From positions 2,896,501-2,960,500 of the forward strand of contig NZ_CP100604.1 in assembly GCF_031202265.1 (NCBI RefSeq): a DNA stretch of 64,000 bases, in the 5' to 3' direction. The notes below the pieces were generated by a model. It saw only the letters and a program-made list of their open reading frames with translations. It made no database searches and had not been told where the DNA came from. Each line of letters starts with the position of its first letter. Position 1 is the first letter of the stretch. This document shows, one piece after another, positions 51,734 to 61,808 of the stretch. The translations under genes and the position numbers were made by a program. Source of the DNA: Bradyrhizobium sp. Ash2021. Lineage in GTDB: Bacteria; Pseudomonadota; Alphaproteobacteria; Rhizobiales; Xanthobacteraceae.

Positions 51734-53252
51734 GGTCGTCCGTGAAGAATTCCCAAGTCGTTGATTTAGAATCTGGAAACGGCAGGCTGGGGCAACCGAG
51801 TTTGCCGGGAATCGGGTGTGCGGAAGGGGATTCCTTGCAAATTTGATTTGTGATTCACTCGCCTTTGGATGTTTTGGCGGGGGACCAGATGCGACCACCG
51901 GAACGGCGGGAGACAGGAGAGCAGGATCTGTTCCGCTCTCGGCTCGACCAGATCATCGACCTGAAGCATCCGCTGGTGGCGCTGGGGCGCACGGTGGATT
52001 GGGAGTTCCTGGAACGGGAGTTCGGGGCGGTCTACACGGATGATCCCGGCCGCCCGCCACTGCCGACGCGATTGATGGCGGGGCTGGCGATCCTCAAGCA
52101 CACCTACGACCTGTCCGACGAGGTGCTGTGCGAGCGCTGGGTCGAGAACCCCTATTACCAGTTCTTCTGCGGCGAGGAGTTCTTCCAGCACCGGCTGGTG
52201 TTCGATCGCTCGTCGCTGACGCGCTGGCGCAACCGGATGGGCGAGGAGCGGCTGCAGGCATTGCTGCAGGAGAGCCTGTCGGTGGCCACCAGAACCAAGG
52301 CGATCAAGCCGTCCGAGTTGTCACGGGTGATCGTCGATACCACCGTGCAGCCCAAGAACGTGACGTTCCCCACCGACGCGAAGCTTCTGAACCGGGCGCG
52401 CGAGAAACTGGTGCGGCTGGCGCAGCGCCACGGGGTAGATTTGCGCCAGTCCTATGCGCGCCTGGGCAAGTTCGCCCTGATCCAGCATCAGCGCTATGCC
52501 CACGCCAAGCAGTTCAAGCGTGCCAACCGGATGCTCAAGAAGCTGCGCACCTATCTCGGCCGCGTCATCCGCGACATCGGCCGCAAGATCGAGGGCAACA
52601 GCGGGCTCGAAGGGACGTTCGCACAGCTGCTATTGCTGGCGCGGCGCGTGCGCGAGCAGCAGCAACGTCAACGCGGACCGAAGGTCTATTCCCTGCATGC
52701 GCCGGAAGTCGAATGCATCGGCAAGGGCAAGGCCCATCGGCCTTACGAGTTCGGCGTCAAGGTCAGCGTTGCCACCACCCTCAAGCACTGCAAGGGCGGC
52801 CAGTTCGTCACCCATGTGAAGGCGCTGCCCGGCAATCCATATGATGGCCACACCTTGGAAACCGTGATCCCGGACATGGAAGCGCTCGTCGGCAACACCA
52901 TCGCGCGCATCCTCGCCGACAAGGGCTACCGCGGCCACAATGCGCCGCCCGATTACAAGTTCAGGGTCTTCATCTCGGGGCAAAAGCGAGGGGTGACGCC
53001 GCAGATCAAGCGCGAACTCCGCCGCAGGTCCGCCGTCGAGCCCGTCATCGGCCATCTCAAAGCCGAGCACCGCATGGGCCGCAACTATCTCTGGTTCCGG
53101 CGCGGCGACGCCAACAACGCCGTCCTCGCCGCCGTCGGCTACAACTTCCGCCGCCTGATCCGCTGGCTCAGGATTTTGTTGCGCCAAATCCTGGCCGCTC
53201 TCTTCGCCGCGCCGTCGACCAATCCAGTCTGAAATCAGGGTTCTTCACGGAC
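51734..53252 (+). mobile_element. IS5-type insertion sequence
   Basis: About 1.5 kb. The ends share GTCCGTGAAGAA as inverted repeats (51738 onward; read inward from 53252). CGTCGAGTT occurs just outside both ends (51725-51733 and 53252-53260), a possible target duplication, but the left end then carries four extra bases (GGTC). Boundaries are good to a few bases. Confidence 0.8.
51889..53232 (+). CDS. IS5-family (IS1182/IS1478-like) transposase
   Basis: ATG at 51889 gives 447 residues starting MRPPERRETGEQDLFRSRLD; a GTG at 51850 would extend it. The N-terminal DUF772 region (PPLPTRLMAGLAILKHTYDL, FDRSSLTRWRNRMGEERLQA) and the DDE core (VIVDTTVQPKNVTFPTDAKL, ILADKGYRGHN, RRRSAVEPVIGHLKAEHRMG with the Glu) are clear. 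It appears intact, ending 20 bp inside the right end. Confidence 0.93.
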   Translation: MRPPERRETGEQDLFRSRLDQIIDLKHPLVALGRTVDWEFLEREFGAVYTDDPGRPPLPTRLMAGLAILKHTYDLSDEVLCERWVENPYYQFFCGEEFFQHRLVFDRSSLTRWRNRMGEERLQALLQESLSVATRTKAIKPSELSRVIVDTTVQPKNVTFPTDAKLLNRAREKLVRLAQRHGVDLRQSYARLGKFALIQHQRYAHAKQFKRANRMLKKLRTYLGRVIRDIGRKIEGNSGLEGTFAQLLLLARRVREQQQRQRGPKVYSLHAPEVECIGKGKAHRPYEFGVKVSVATTLKHCKGGQFVTHVKALPGNPYDGHTLETVIPDMEALVGNTIARILADKGYRGHNAPPDYKFRVFISGQKRGVTPQIKRELRRRSAVEPVIGHLKAEHRMGRNYLWFRRGDANNAVLAAVGYNFRRLIRWLRILLRQILAALFAAPSTNPV

Positions 53253-53260
53253 GTCGAGTT

Positions 53261-53803
53261 ATATGTCCGTCGAGGGTCGGTCAAAAGCTGACTTGGTCTG
53301 AATGGCCGCTTCTGGCGCGGAGCGGACATTCGGGAAATTATCAGCTAAGTGCCGATACTGTTGCAAGAGTCGAAAATCGGACGACGCCGAAAATCTCGCG
53401 ATAATTGATTCTGAGCTATCTCTGCGGCTGCAACCCTCTTTAGCGCGTATATGAAGGTTGGTGGTCGTTTTTGCGTGAAACGATGTGGCCCCTCACGTAG
53501 CCGCGAGCGAAACGCATCAGTGGTCCTGAGAAATTTCGTTCGTCACCCAAAAAGGATTTTTTCAATACTATCTGCCAACAGCGAAGTCAGTTGATTTATC
53601 GATCACTTCGTCGGCGCATTCTGCCTCGACAAACATCTCGGCCTTGTGAGCAAGGGCCAGCGCGGAACTCGTCATCGTCCTGGCCATACATAGCACCGAG
53701 CGTGATCCGATCGCATTTTTGGGCGCCTGTTTTTGGGTTGACGGGCGAGAGCAAACGTCACCTAATCAAGATACCGAACCAGTCCTCCTGGCAGGAGGCC
53801 CTC
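53261..53803. other. Upstream region of the giant sensor kinase
   Basis: About 540 bp between the IS and the supported GTG start. An in-frame extension back to 53591 exists but does not look like the protein family. A dispersed repeat fragment lies at 53303-53353. No other gene is supported. Confidence 0.45.
53303..53353. repeat. Dispersed repeat, GGCCGCTTCTGGCGC type, copy 2
   Basis: GGCCGCTTCTGGCGC, AGCGGA and AGCTAAGTGCC in the same order as at 46735-46795; preceded by GGTCAAAAGCTGA, which also occurs in the repeat at 61093. Confidence 0.5.
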
Positions 53804-56800
53804 GTGAACGAGCTCTTGAGCTACGTATTCTCGCCGCTGAGGGAGGGAGACATCTCTCTCTACCGAGGCTCCGGCAACGACTTGGCACCGATCCTGCTCG
53901 TTGCCGCGGAAGAAACCTCGCTCGGTTGCGTCGCGCGGCTCGAAAACGAATATGCGCTCAAAGCTGACCTTGACGCTGACTGGGCAGCGCGACCCATCGC
54001 GCTGACACACTACGACGACCGGATGACGCTGGTGCTTGACGATCCCGGCGGGACGCCCGTCGATCGACTACTTGGCCACCCCCTGGACGTATTGCATTTC
54101 CTGCGCATCGCGATCTCTCTCGCGGGGGCGCTCTGCCGAGTGCATGAGCGCGGCCTGATCCATAAGGACATCAAGCCGGCGAATATCCTCTTTGACGCGG
54201 CAAGCGGCGGCGTCTGGCTGACGGGGTTCGGCATTGCCTCGCGTCTGCCGCGCGAACATCAAGCCCCCGCGCCGCCGGAAGTGATCGCGGGGACGCTCGC
54301 CTACATGGCGCCGGAACAAACCGGCAGGATGAACCGCTCGGTGGACTCCCGCAGCGATCTCTATGCATTAGGCGTCACCTTTTACGAAATGTTGACGGGG
54401 CAACTCCCCTTCTCCGCCACTGATCCGATGGGGTGGGTGCACTGCCACATCGCGCGGCAAGCGGTGCCGCCCGACGAGCGGGTCGCCGGCATCCCTGAGC
54501 GGCTCTCCGCAATCGTGATGAAGCTCCTCGCCAAGACAGCCGAGGCGCGCTACCAGACCGCCGCGGGTGTCGAAGCCGATCTGCGGCGGAGTCTGGTGGA
54601 ATGGGAGTCGCATGGCCGTATCGATCCGTTCCTGCTCGGCGTTTGCGATGTATCCGACCGCCTGCTGATCCCGGAGAAACTCTACGGTCGAGAGCGAGAG
54701 ATCGATGCTCTGCTGGCTTGCTTCGACCGGGTTGTGGCTCGCGGCACACCGGAGTTCGTGCTTGTGTCCGGATATTCCGGCATCGGCAAGTCCTCGGTGG
54801 TGCACGAGCTGCACAAGGCGCTCGTGCCGTCCCGTGGCCTGTTCGCGTCCGGAAAATTCGACCAGTACCAGCGCGGCATCCCGTACGCGACCCTAGGCCA
54901 GGCATTCCGGAGCCTTGTCCGCTCGCTCCTCAGCCAAAGCGAGGCCGAGCTTGGCCGGTGGCGAGACTCTCTCAACGAGGCGCTGGGCCCGAATGGCCAG
55001 CTCGTCGTCAACCTCGTTCCCGAGCTAGAAGTCGTGATCGGAAAACAACCGCCAGTGCCGGATCTGCCGCCGCAGGAGGCGCAGAATCGCTTCCAGATGG
55101 TCTTCCGGCGCTTCCTCGGGGTGTTCGCGCGCAAGGAGCATCCGCTCGCCCTGTTCCTCGACGATTTGCAATGGCTTGATGCGGCAACGCTCGACCTCCT
55201 CCAGCATCTGGTTACGCACTCGGAAGTGCGGCACCTGCTGCTGGTCGGGGCCTATCGCGATAACGAGGTCGGCCCGGCGCACCCGCTCAAGCGGATGCTC
55301 GCAACCATTGCTGACGCGGGAAGCGAGATAAAGGAGCTCCAGCTCGGGCCACTGGCGTCTGAGGACGTCGGGCGGCTGGCCGCCGACACCCTGCATGCGA
55401 AACCGGAAGTTGTGCAGCCTTTGGCCGAGCTGATGTTTGCGAAGACCGGCGGCAATCCGTTCTTCACCATACAGTTTCTCAATTCGTTGGTGGACGAAGC
55501 GCTGATCGCGTTCGAGCCGGACACATTGGCTTGGCGCTGGGACCTCGACCGGATTCGCGCCAAGGGCATCACTGATAACGTGGCGGATCTTATGGCGGGC
55601 AGGCTTGGTCGCCTTCCAACCGGTGCACTGCAGATCATCAAATGTCTCGCCTGTCTCGGGAACAGCGCTCAAACCCTCAAACTAGGAATGGTCACCGGGC
55701 TGCCCGAGGGGGAAATTCACGCAGCGTTGCTGGAGCCTGTGCGTACGGGGCTTATCTTCCGACTGGACGGCGGCTATGCGTTTGCCCATGACCGTGTTCG
55801 GGAGGCGGCTTATGCGCTGATCTCTGAAGGCGAGCGGGCGGCTTCTCACCTGCATATCGCCAGAGTGCTGGTGACACGAACCCCTTCGCAGGAACTTGAA
55901 GAGAAGGTTTTTGAGATCGTCAATCAGTTCAACCGGGCGACGGCGCTGATCGGAACGGTCGAGGAACGGGAGCAGATTGCCGAACTTGATCTCATTGCAG
56001 GCAAGCGCGCCAGATCCTCCATGGCCTACGCGTCGGCGCTGACATATCTCGCAGCCGGCTGCGCGCTACTCGCGAAGGACAGTTGGGAGCGGAGGCACAA
56101 TCTAGCCTTCGCCCTAGCGTTTCACCGCGCCGAGTGCGAGTTCCTGGCCGGTGACCTGGCAGCGGCTGAAGAAGGGCTTCTCCAGCTTTGGGCTCGCGCC
56201 GAGAGCGTCGTCGACAAGGCCTCCGTGACGCGATTGCGGCTCGACCTGTACACAACCCTGCATCGGAGCGACCGCGCTGTCGAAATATGTCTGGACTACC
56301 TCCATAGCGTTGACATCAACTGGTCGCCGCATCCAACGAGCAGTGAGGTCCAGCTTGAATACGAGCGGATGTGGCGGAAACTCGGGACCCGTTCGATCGA
56401 GGATCTCGCCGATCTACCCCCAATTGAGGACCCCGTATGCCAGGCAACTCTCGATGTGCTTACGTCGCTCCAGGCACCGGCACGATTTACCGACCAAAAT
56501 CTGCCCCGCCTCCTTGCCGGTCGTATGGCAAACCTCAGCCTTGACCACGGGAACAGCGACGCAACGTCGCTGGGCTATGTTTGGGTCGGGCAGTTGTTGA
56601 CTCGTCTCGGCGAGTTCGAGGCCGGGTACCGCTTCGGCAGGCTCGGCCTCAATCTGGTGGATGAACGTGGTCTGGACCGCTTCAAAGCCCGCGTCTACCT
56701 GGTGTTCGGGCATTCGATCAGTCCTTGGAACGATCAGCTACGCATTAGCGTCGAGTGGCTCCGGCGTGCTTTCGATACCGGCGAGCAGACCGGCGATCTC

Positions 56801-59800
56801 ACTTTTGCGGCCTACGCCAGCAACTCTCTGATCACCCTCCGCCTTGCCGCCGGTGATACCCTCGCCGACGTGCAGCGGGAAGCCGACAGTGCGCTTGCGT
56901 TCGTCCGGAAGTCGGGTTTCGGTCTCGTCGCCGACATGATGACGGGATCGCTGCGACTTATTCGCACGCTCCGGGGGTTGACCGCGGAATTGGGATCGTT
57001 CGACGATGGGGAGTTCGACGAGAGCCGGTTTGAGCACCACCTGGAGGCAAGTTCGCGTTCCGCGATCGCCGTCTGCTGGTATTGGATACGCAAACTGCAG
57101 GCACGTTTTCACGCGGGCGATTGGGCTGATGCCGCTGCCGCCGCGTCGAAGGCAGAAAAACTTCTCTGGACTTCGCAATCCAATTTCGAGGAAGCCGAAT
57201 ACCATTTCTATGGCGCGCTCGCGAGGGCAGCACACTTCGGCGCGGCGCCCGCCGAGGACCGGCCGCGCCATCTGCTTGTGCTCCTCGCCCATCACCGACA
57301 ACTCGCGCGCTGGGCGGAGAACTGTCCCAAGAACTTCGAGAGCCGTGCTGCACTAGTCGGTGCCGAGATTGCCCGCATCGAGGACCGCCAGCTCGACGCT
57401 GAGCGTCTTTACGAAGATGCGATCCGTTCGTCGGGTGTCAACGGCTTGGTCCATGAGGAGGGCCTGGCCCATGAAGTAGCTGCGCGGTTCTATGCAGCGC
57501 GCGGCTTCGAGGCGATCGCTCATCTCTATTTGCGCAATGCAAGGAACTGTTATCTCCGCTGGGGGGCGCACGGCAAGGTTCGGCAGCTCGATCGACTTTA
57601 TCCGCGTCTGGCGGTCCCGGAAGGGCAGCCTGCCACGGCAACCATTGGCTCCGCGGTCCAGGAGCTAGATATAGCGAGCGTCGTCAAGTCCTCCCAGGCG
57701 GTATCCGGCGAGATGGTCCTCAGTGAGCTCATCAAGACACTGCTGCGGATCGCGGTCGAACATGCCGGCGCCGAGCGTGGTTTGCTTATCCTGTTTCAGA
57801 GCGACGAACCGCGGACCGTCGCAGAAGCAACGAGCGGCCGCAGCCATGTCGAGGTCACGCTGCGCGAGGCGGCCGTGTCACCCGCCGAGCTTCCCCTATC
57901 CGTGCTCCATTATGTGGCCCGGACGCGGGAAAGTGTGATCCTTGATGACGCTTTGGCGCAGAATCCGTTCTCGGAAGATGAGTACATCTGCCAGAAGCGC
58001 CCCCGGTCGGTCCTCTGCCTGCCCCTGATAAAGCAAGCCAAGCTGATCGGGGTGCTCCATCTCGAGAACACGCTGGCATCGCACGTATTCACGCCCGCCC
58101 GGATTTCGGTACTGGAACTCCTGGCGTCGCAGGCGGCGATCTCGCTGGAGAACGCCTGTCTGTACAACGACCTGCAGGAGCGGGAAGCCAGGATCCGCCG
58201 CCTGGTCGACTCGAACATCATCGGGATCATAATCTGGGATTTTCAGGGCCGAATCATCGAAGCCAACCAAGCCTTTCTTGATATGTTGGGCTACAGCCGT
58301 GAAGACCTGATGTCGGGTCGACTGCGATGGACTGAGCTGACGCCAGCCGAATGGCGCGACGCCGACGAACGGGCCGGCGCAGAGCTGAAGGCGGCTGGGA
58401 CCGTCCAACCGCGTGAAAAAGAGTACTTTCGCAAAGACGGCAGCCGCGTGCCGGTTCTGCTCGGCGCGACGACATTCGGCGACGGCCAAGACGCGGGCGT
58501 CGCCTTCGTGCTCGATCTGACGGAGCGCAAGCGCACCGAAAGTGCTCTGCAGCGGAGCCAGGCCTATTTGACCCAAGCCCAGCGTTTGAGTCATACGAGC
58601 AGTTGGGCCTGGGATGTACGCCTTCAAGAATTCGTTTATCGGTCGCCCGAAGTGTACCACCTGTTTGGGTTCGATCCGGAAAAGGACCCTCTGTCACCGC
58701 AATCCTTCCAGGATCGTATTCTCCCCGAAGACAGGGACCTGGTTATCGAAATGGCGCGGCAGGCGATCCAAGAGAAGGGGGACTTTGAAGTCGACTTTCG
58801 CATAGATCTTCCGGACGGTCCGACAAGATACGTACATTCGGTTGGTCATCCGCTCGTCGGTGACGATGGTGAAGTGCTCGAGCTGGTTGGTACGCACATT
58901 GATGTCACCGAGCAGCACCTCGCTAAGGAGGAGTTGCAAAAAGCTTTTGACGAAATCAAGAAATCCGAAGATCGCCTTCGGCTGGTCATCGACACAATCC
59001 CGACGCTGGTCTGGCGCGCCGGACCGGAAGGGAGCCCCGACTTCCTCAATCAACCAGCCCTTGACTATACCGGCCTTTCGTTGGACCAAGCCGAAACTGG
59101 TTGGCCTCGCGCTTTTCATCCTGACGATAAGAAAGGCATGTTGGTGAAGTGGAGCGCCATACGGGAGTCCGGTATGCCAGGTGGGCTTGAAGCCCGGCTT
59201 CGGCGCTTCGATGGTGAATACCGCTGGTTTTGGTTTCAAGCCGTGCCGCTGCGCGATGAGTCGGGCAACATTGTCAAATGGTACGGGTCGTCCACCGACA
59301 TCGAGGACCGCAAGCGGGCCGAGGAAAAGTTGCACAAGGCGCAGACGGAACTCGCACATGTCATGCGGGTGACGATGCTGGGCGAGCTGACGGCCTCCAT
59401 CGCCCATGAAGTGAACCAGCCGCTCGCCGCCATCATCGCCAACGCTGATGCCTGTTTGCGATGGCTCGACCGCGAAACTCCCGACCTGCCCGCTGCGCGC
59501 CGTTCGGTGGAATGGGTTATCAACGACGGTGACCGGGCAAGTGAGGTGATCCAGCGTGTCCGAGCGCTCGCTAAACAGTCCGATATCGAGAAGGTGCCGC
59601 TCGACGTCAATGACGTCGTGAGGGAGGTCATCGCGCTGGTACAGCGTGAGCTAAGCAGCCACCGTGTATCATTGCGAACGGAATTGGCGCCGGCTCTCCC
59701 CGCGCTCCTTGGTGACCGGGTCCAGCTGCAGCAGGTAGTCATCAACCTGATGATGAACGGTATCGAAGCCATGCAGCCGATCATGGATCGGCCGCGCGAA

Positions 59801-60061
59801 CTGGTGATCCGAACAGGCCGGGACGAGGCACACCGAGTGTTCGTAAGTGTGACGGATTGCGGTGTCGGAATCTCCGCCGAAAATGCGGACCGACTATTCA
59901 ATGCCTTCTTCACCACCAAGTCCGGCGGCATGGGCATGGGGCTCTCGATCTGCCGTTCGATCGTGGAAGCCCACGGAGGACGGCTGTCGGCCACGGAAGC
60001 TCTACCCCACGGCGCCACGTTTCAGCTCACACTGCCCGTGAATGCAGACGCTGCGTCGTGA
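53804..60061 (+). CDS. Giant Ser/Thr kinase-like / AAA ATPase / GAF / PAS / sensor histidine kinase
   Basis: A GTG at 53804 lies 5 bp after CAGGAGG and gives 2085 residues (the frame is open back to 53591). Order: kinase-like domain (residues about 40-270; HKDIKPAN loop, but LTGFGIAS where DFG is expected), AAA/STAND ATPase (Walker A GYSGIGKSS about 323, Walker B LALFLDDLQWLD about 448), helical TPR-like repeats to about 1280, GAF (about 1293-1450), three PAS domains (about 1463, 1599 and 1723), HisKA with His in SIAHEVNQPLAAIIANADAC (about 1868), and HATPase (NLMMNGIEAM, DCGVGIS, GMGMGLSICRS). No receiver domain follows. Proteins of this build occur in rhizobia and cyanobacteria as stress or signal integrators. 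The partner regulator is not adjacent. Confidence 0.93.
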   Translation: MNELLSYVFSPLREGDISLYRGSGNDLAPILLVAAEETSLGCVARLENEYALKADLDADWAARPIALTHYDDRMTLVLDDPGGTPVDRLLGHPLDVLHFLRIAISLAGALCRVHERGLIHKDIKPANILFDAASGGVWLTGFGIASRLPREHQAPAPPEVIAGTLAYMAPEQTGRMNRSVDSRSDLYALGVTFYEMLTGQLPFSATDPMGWVHCHIARQAVPPDERVAGIPERLSAIVMKLLAKTAEARYQTAAGVEADLRRSLVEWESHGRIDPFLLGVCDVSDRLLIPEKLYGREREIDALLACFDRVVARGTPEFVLVSGYSGIGKSSVVHELHKALVPSRGLFASGKFDQYQRGIPYATLGQAFRSLVRSLLSQSEAELGRWRDSLNEALGPNGQLVVNLVPELEVVIGKQPPVPDLPPQEAQNRFQMVFRRFLGVFARKEHPLALFLDDLQWLDAATLDLLQHLVTHSEVRHLLLVGAYRDNEVGPAHPLKRMLATIADAGSEIKELQLGPLASEDVGRLAADTLHAKPEVVQPLAELMFAKTGGNPFFTIQFLNSLVDEALIAFEPDTLAWRWDLDRIRAKGITDNVADLMAGRLGRLPTGALQIIKCLACLGNSAQTLKLGMVTGLPEGEIHAALLEPVRTGLIFRLDGGYAFAHDRVREAAYALISEGERAASHLHIARVLVTRTPSQELEEKVFEIVNQFNRATALIGTVEEREQIAELDLIAGKRARSSMAYASALTYLAAGCALLAKDSWERRHNLAFALAFHRAECEFLAGDLAAAEEGLLQLWARAESVVDKASVTRLRLDLYTTLHRSDRAVEICLDYLHSVDINWSPHPTSSEVQLEYERMWRKLGTRSIEDLADLPPIEDPVCQATLDVLTSLQAPARFTDQNLPRLLAGRMANLSLDHGNSDATSLGYVWVGQLLTRLGEFEAGYRFGRLGLNLVDERGLDRFKARVYLVFGHSISPWNDQLRISVEWLRRAFDTGEQTGDLTFAAYASNSLITLRLAAGDTLADVQREADSALAFVRKSGFGLVADMMTGSLRLIRTLRGLTAELGSFDDGEFDESRFEHHLEASSRSAIAVCWYWIRKLQARFHAGDWADAAAAASKAEKLLWTSQSNFEEAEYHFYGALARAAHFGAAPAEDRPRHLLVLLAHHRQLARWAENCPKNFESRAALVGAEIARIEDRQLDAERLYEDAIRSSGVNGLVHEEGLAHEVAARFYAARGFEAIAHLYLRNARNCYLRWGAHGKVRQLDRLYPRLAVPEGQPATATIGSAVQELDIASVVKSSQAVSGEMVLSELIKTLLRIAVEHAGAERGLLILFQSDEPRTVAEATSGRSHVEVTLREAAVSPAELPLSVLHYVARTRESVILDDALAQNPFSEDEYICQKRPRSVLCLPLIKQAKLIGVLHLENTLASHVFTPARISVLELLASQAAISLENACLYNDLQEREARIRRLVDSNIIGIIIWDFQGRIIEANQAFLDMLGYSREDLMSGRLRWTELTPAEWRDADERAGAELKAAGTVQPREKEYFRKDGSRVPVLLGATTFGDGQDAGVAFVLDLTERKRTESALQRSQAYLTQAQRLSHTSSWAWDVRLQEFVYRSPEVYHLFGFDPEKDPLSPQSFQDRILPEDRDLVIEMARQAIQEKGDFEVDFRIDLPDGPTRYVHSVGHPLVGDDGEVLELVGTHIDVTEQHLAKEELQKAFDEIKKSEDRLRLVIDTIPTLVWRAGPEGSPDFLNQPALDYTGLSLDQAETGWPRAFHPDDKKGMLVKWSAIRESGMPGGLEARLRRFDGEYRWFWFQAVPLRDESGNIVKWYGSSTDIEDRKRAEEKLHKAQTELAHVMRVTMLGELTASIAHEVNQPLAAIIANADACLRWLDRETPDLPAARRSVEWVINDGDRASEVIQRVRALAKQSDIEKVPLDVNDVVREVIALVQRELSSHRVSLRTELAPALPALLGDRVQLQQVVINLMMNGIEAMQPIMDRPRELVIRTGRDEAHRVFVSVTDCGVGISAENADRLFNAFFTTKSGGMGMGLSICRSIVEAHGGRLSATEALPHGATFQLTLPVNADAAS

Positions 60062-60388
60062 AGTTGCGCCCCGTCCAAAGAACAGAAGGCTCGGCCGCGA
60101 GTTCAGCTGTGGGTCAAACTCAGAAGTCCGCGCGCGCAACCGGGCAGTCCGCTTTACCCTCAAGAACAGACATCGTCAGCCGGGCCTGTCAGGTCCGAAA
60201 AGTGCCAACAGGCGACATACCGCTGTTGGCTGACAAGAGGAGGCCGCCAACTGCGGCGGGCTTACTTGCTCTCCTCGGTTCGCAATGACTGCTTCCAAAG
60301 ATTGGAGCACGAACTAAAACCAAATTTAATGGTGTCGGCAGATTGCGAACCTACATCAGCTTCACGCGCGTTCTAGTGAAAGCTCACC
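60062..60388. other. Intergenic region with dispersed repeat
   Basis: About 330 bp without a gene. Most of 60106-60220 is one copy of the repeat also found at 61093 and 63544. Confidence 0.5.
60106..60220. repeat. Dispersed about 115-bp repeat, copy A
   Basis: Begins GCTGTGGGTCAAACT and contains GTCCGCTTTACCC, ACATCGTCAG, GGTCCGAAAAGTGCCAACAG. Same blocks in the same order occur at 63544, and the ends also at 61093. Confidence 0.6.
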
Positions 60389-60622
60389 ATGGATTGTCAC
60401 CGCTCCAAGCTCAACGGTACCGTGTTCGGCATACAAGATTGGCTTACCTATCTATGGGATCAAGCGGCCACGTGTCGGAAACTTGTCGAGCAGGCCGACG
60501 ATCCTCTCGTTAAAACCGAGCTGCTTGCGTTGGCGTCGGTCTGCGAGGAGATCGCCGATAACATCGAAGATCATTTGACGGGAGTGGAAGGCCACGCGCC
60601 GCGTGGGCCAAGGCCGTCATGA
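60389..60622 (+). CDS. Small hypothetical helical protein, 77 residues
   Basis: MDCHRSKLNGTVFGIQDWLT starts the product; the rest, DQAATCRKLVEQADDPLVKT then ELLALASVCEEIADNIEDHL, forms amphipathic helices. Similar short proteins with QWLxxLRDQAAxCRxLA occur in Bradyrhizobium, as far as I recall, without known role. The ribosome site is weak. A strong hairpin follows the stop by 2 bp, supporting a real gene. Confidence 0.6.
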   Translation: MDCHRSKLNGTVFGIQDWLTYLWDQAATCRKLVEQADDPLVKTELLALASVCEEIADNIEDHLTGVEGHAPRGPRPS

Positions 60623-60623
60623 A

Positions 60624-60649
60624 AGAGGCCGCCAAATGAGGCGGCCTCT
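60624..60649 (+). terminator. Strong hairpin terminator
   Basis: AGAGGCCGCC / GGCGGCCTCT, perfect 10-bp stem with a 6-base loop (60624-60633 and 60640-60649). The downstream T run is poor (CTGCTCATTTG), so it may also work from the other side or as an RNA-stabilising stem. Confidence 0.65.
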
Positions 60650-61808
60650 GCTCATTTGGGCGGTAAAGAGCCGCGCCAGCCACTGCAATTGTGCGGCGTA
60701 TCCTGAAGCGTAGCCGTAAAGTACCAAGAGACCGCCGATAAACCGGATATCAGTCCAACATTTGCGCTGGTGGTCGAAACAAAAATCGAAAAACCGAAAT
60801 TCGAAATATGCTGAAAGGGTGCGGTCGCGCGGCTCCAGCACTTTGCTCTGTGCCCCAAAGGACCCTGAAAACGATGGGGGGCGCACAAAAAGAAAGGCCG
60901 CCTGCGTTGCCACAAGCGGCCCAAGTCTAGGGAGGAAACGCCCAAGGAGGGCAGCGATAGCGGGGTGGGGTTGGGGGTCGCTACCGCATACCCCTAGCTA
61001 AGACGATCGCGATCAGCGGCTCAATTGAACGTAAGGGATCACGGACCGATACGAAGGTTTATGGCGCTCGCCCTCAAGGCCGAGCACTTCCGCAATGGGG
61101 TCAAAAGCTGAAAAGCTCAACGGGAGCATATGTTTTCCGCTCTGCCCCCAACAACGCATAGGGCGGCCACGGCGGCATGACCGAAAAGTGCCAACAGGAG
61201 ACTCATCCACCGCAGTAAGCGTTATTGTTGCCCGCCTGACACGTCAGGGCCGGAATTGGCCGCGGCACGGCAAAAAGCAAACATCACGAAAATACGTGGG
61301 GTGAGACAACTCACAGACGTGCCTCGCATTAGGCACTAACCAGACCCTTGCAAGGTTTTCGTCGGTTACAACCGGATCGAGAAAATGAAAACGATGCCGG
61401 ACTGTTGAGCCGGGCAGCGGCGCTGCCCGCGCGATTACACAGTAATCGACGGCAGTCAGCTAACCAGTGCGCGAGGGATCGACGACCCTTCAGGAGTCGA
61501 GTCACCCCCGTGTTCACGCGGCATGATTTCGTCACGTCGTCCTGTCGCGCCGCAATCGGCTTTGTTGTGCGCGAATGCAGGTCCGCAGGCGATTGACTCT
61601 GTAACGCGCGTTTCACGCCGAGTTGAGTTTATTGAAGTGGAATTTAATGGGACGGCGTGCGGTCTCCCTTACATCGAGCAGCAGGTATCCGCATCGGATG
61701 CTGCAAGCAGATAGCTCGCGGTCTGGACAGCACGCTCGCCTCACGAAGCGTGATCAATTCGTCTCGTCCCACGCGGGTCTACAACCGATCCATACAGGAG
61801 AAACGAAA
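60650..61808. other. 1.2-kb non-coding region
   Basis: No frame has a convincing start, ribosome site or motif. It contains repeat copy B (61093-61203). GC drops locally near 60770-60800 (AAACAAAAATCGAAAAACCG). The last 60 bp lead into the small secreted gene at 61809. Probably decayed sequence. Confidence 0.45.
61093..61203. repeat. Dispersed repeat, copy B
   Basis: Starts AATGGGGTCAAAAGCTGAAA and ends GACCGAAAAGTGCCAACAGG, matching the ends of copy A; the middle has diverged. Confidence 0.5.
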
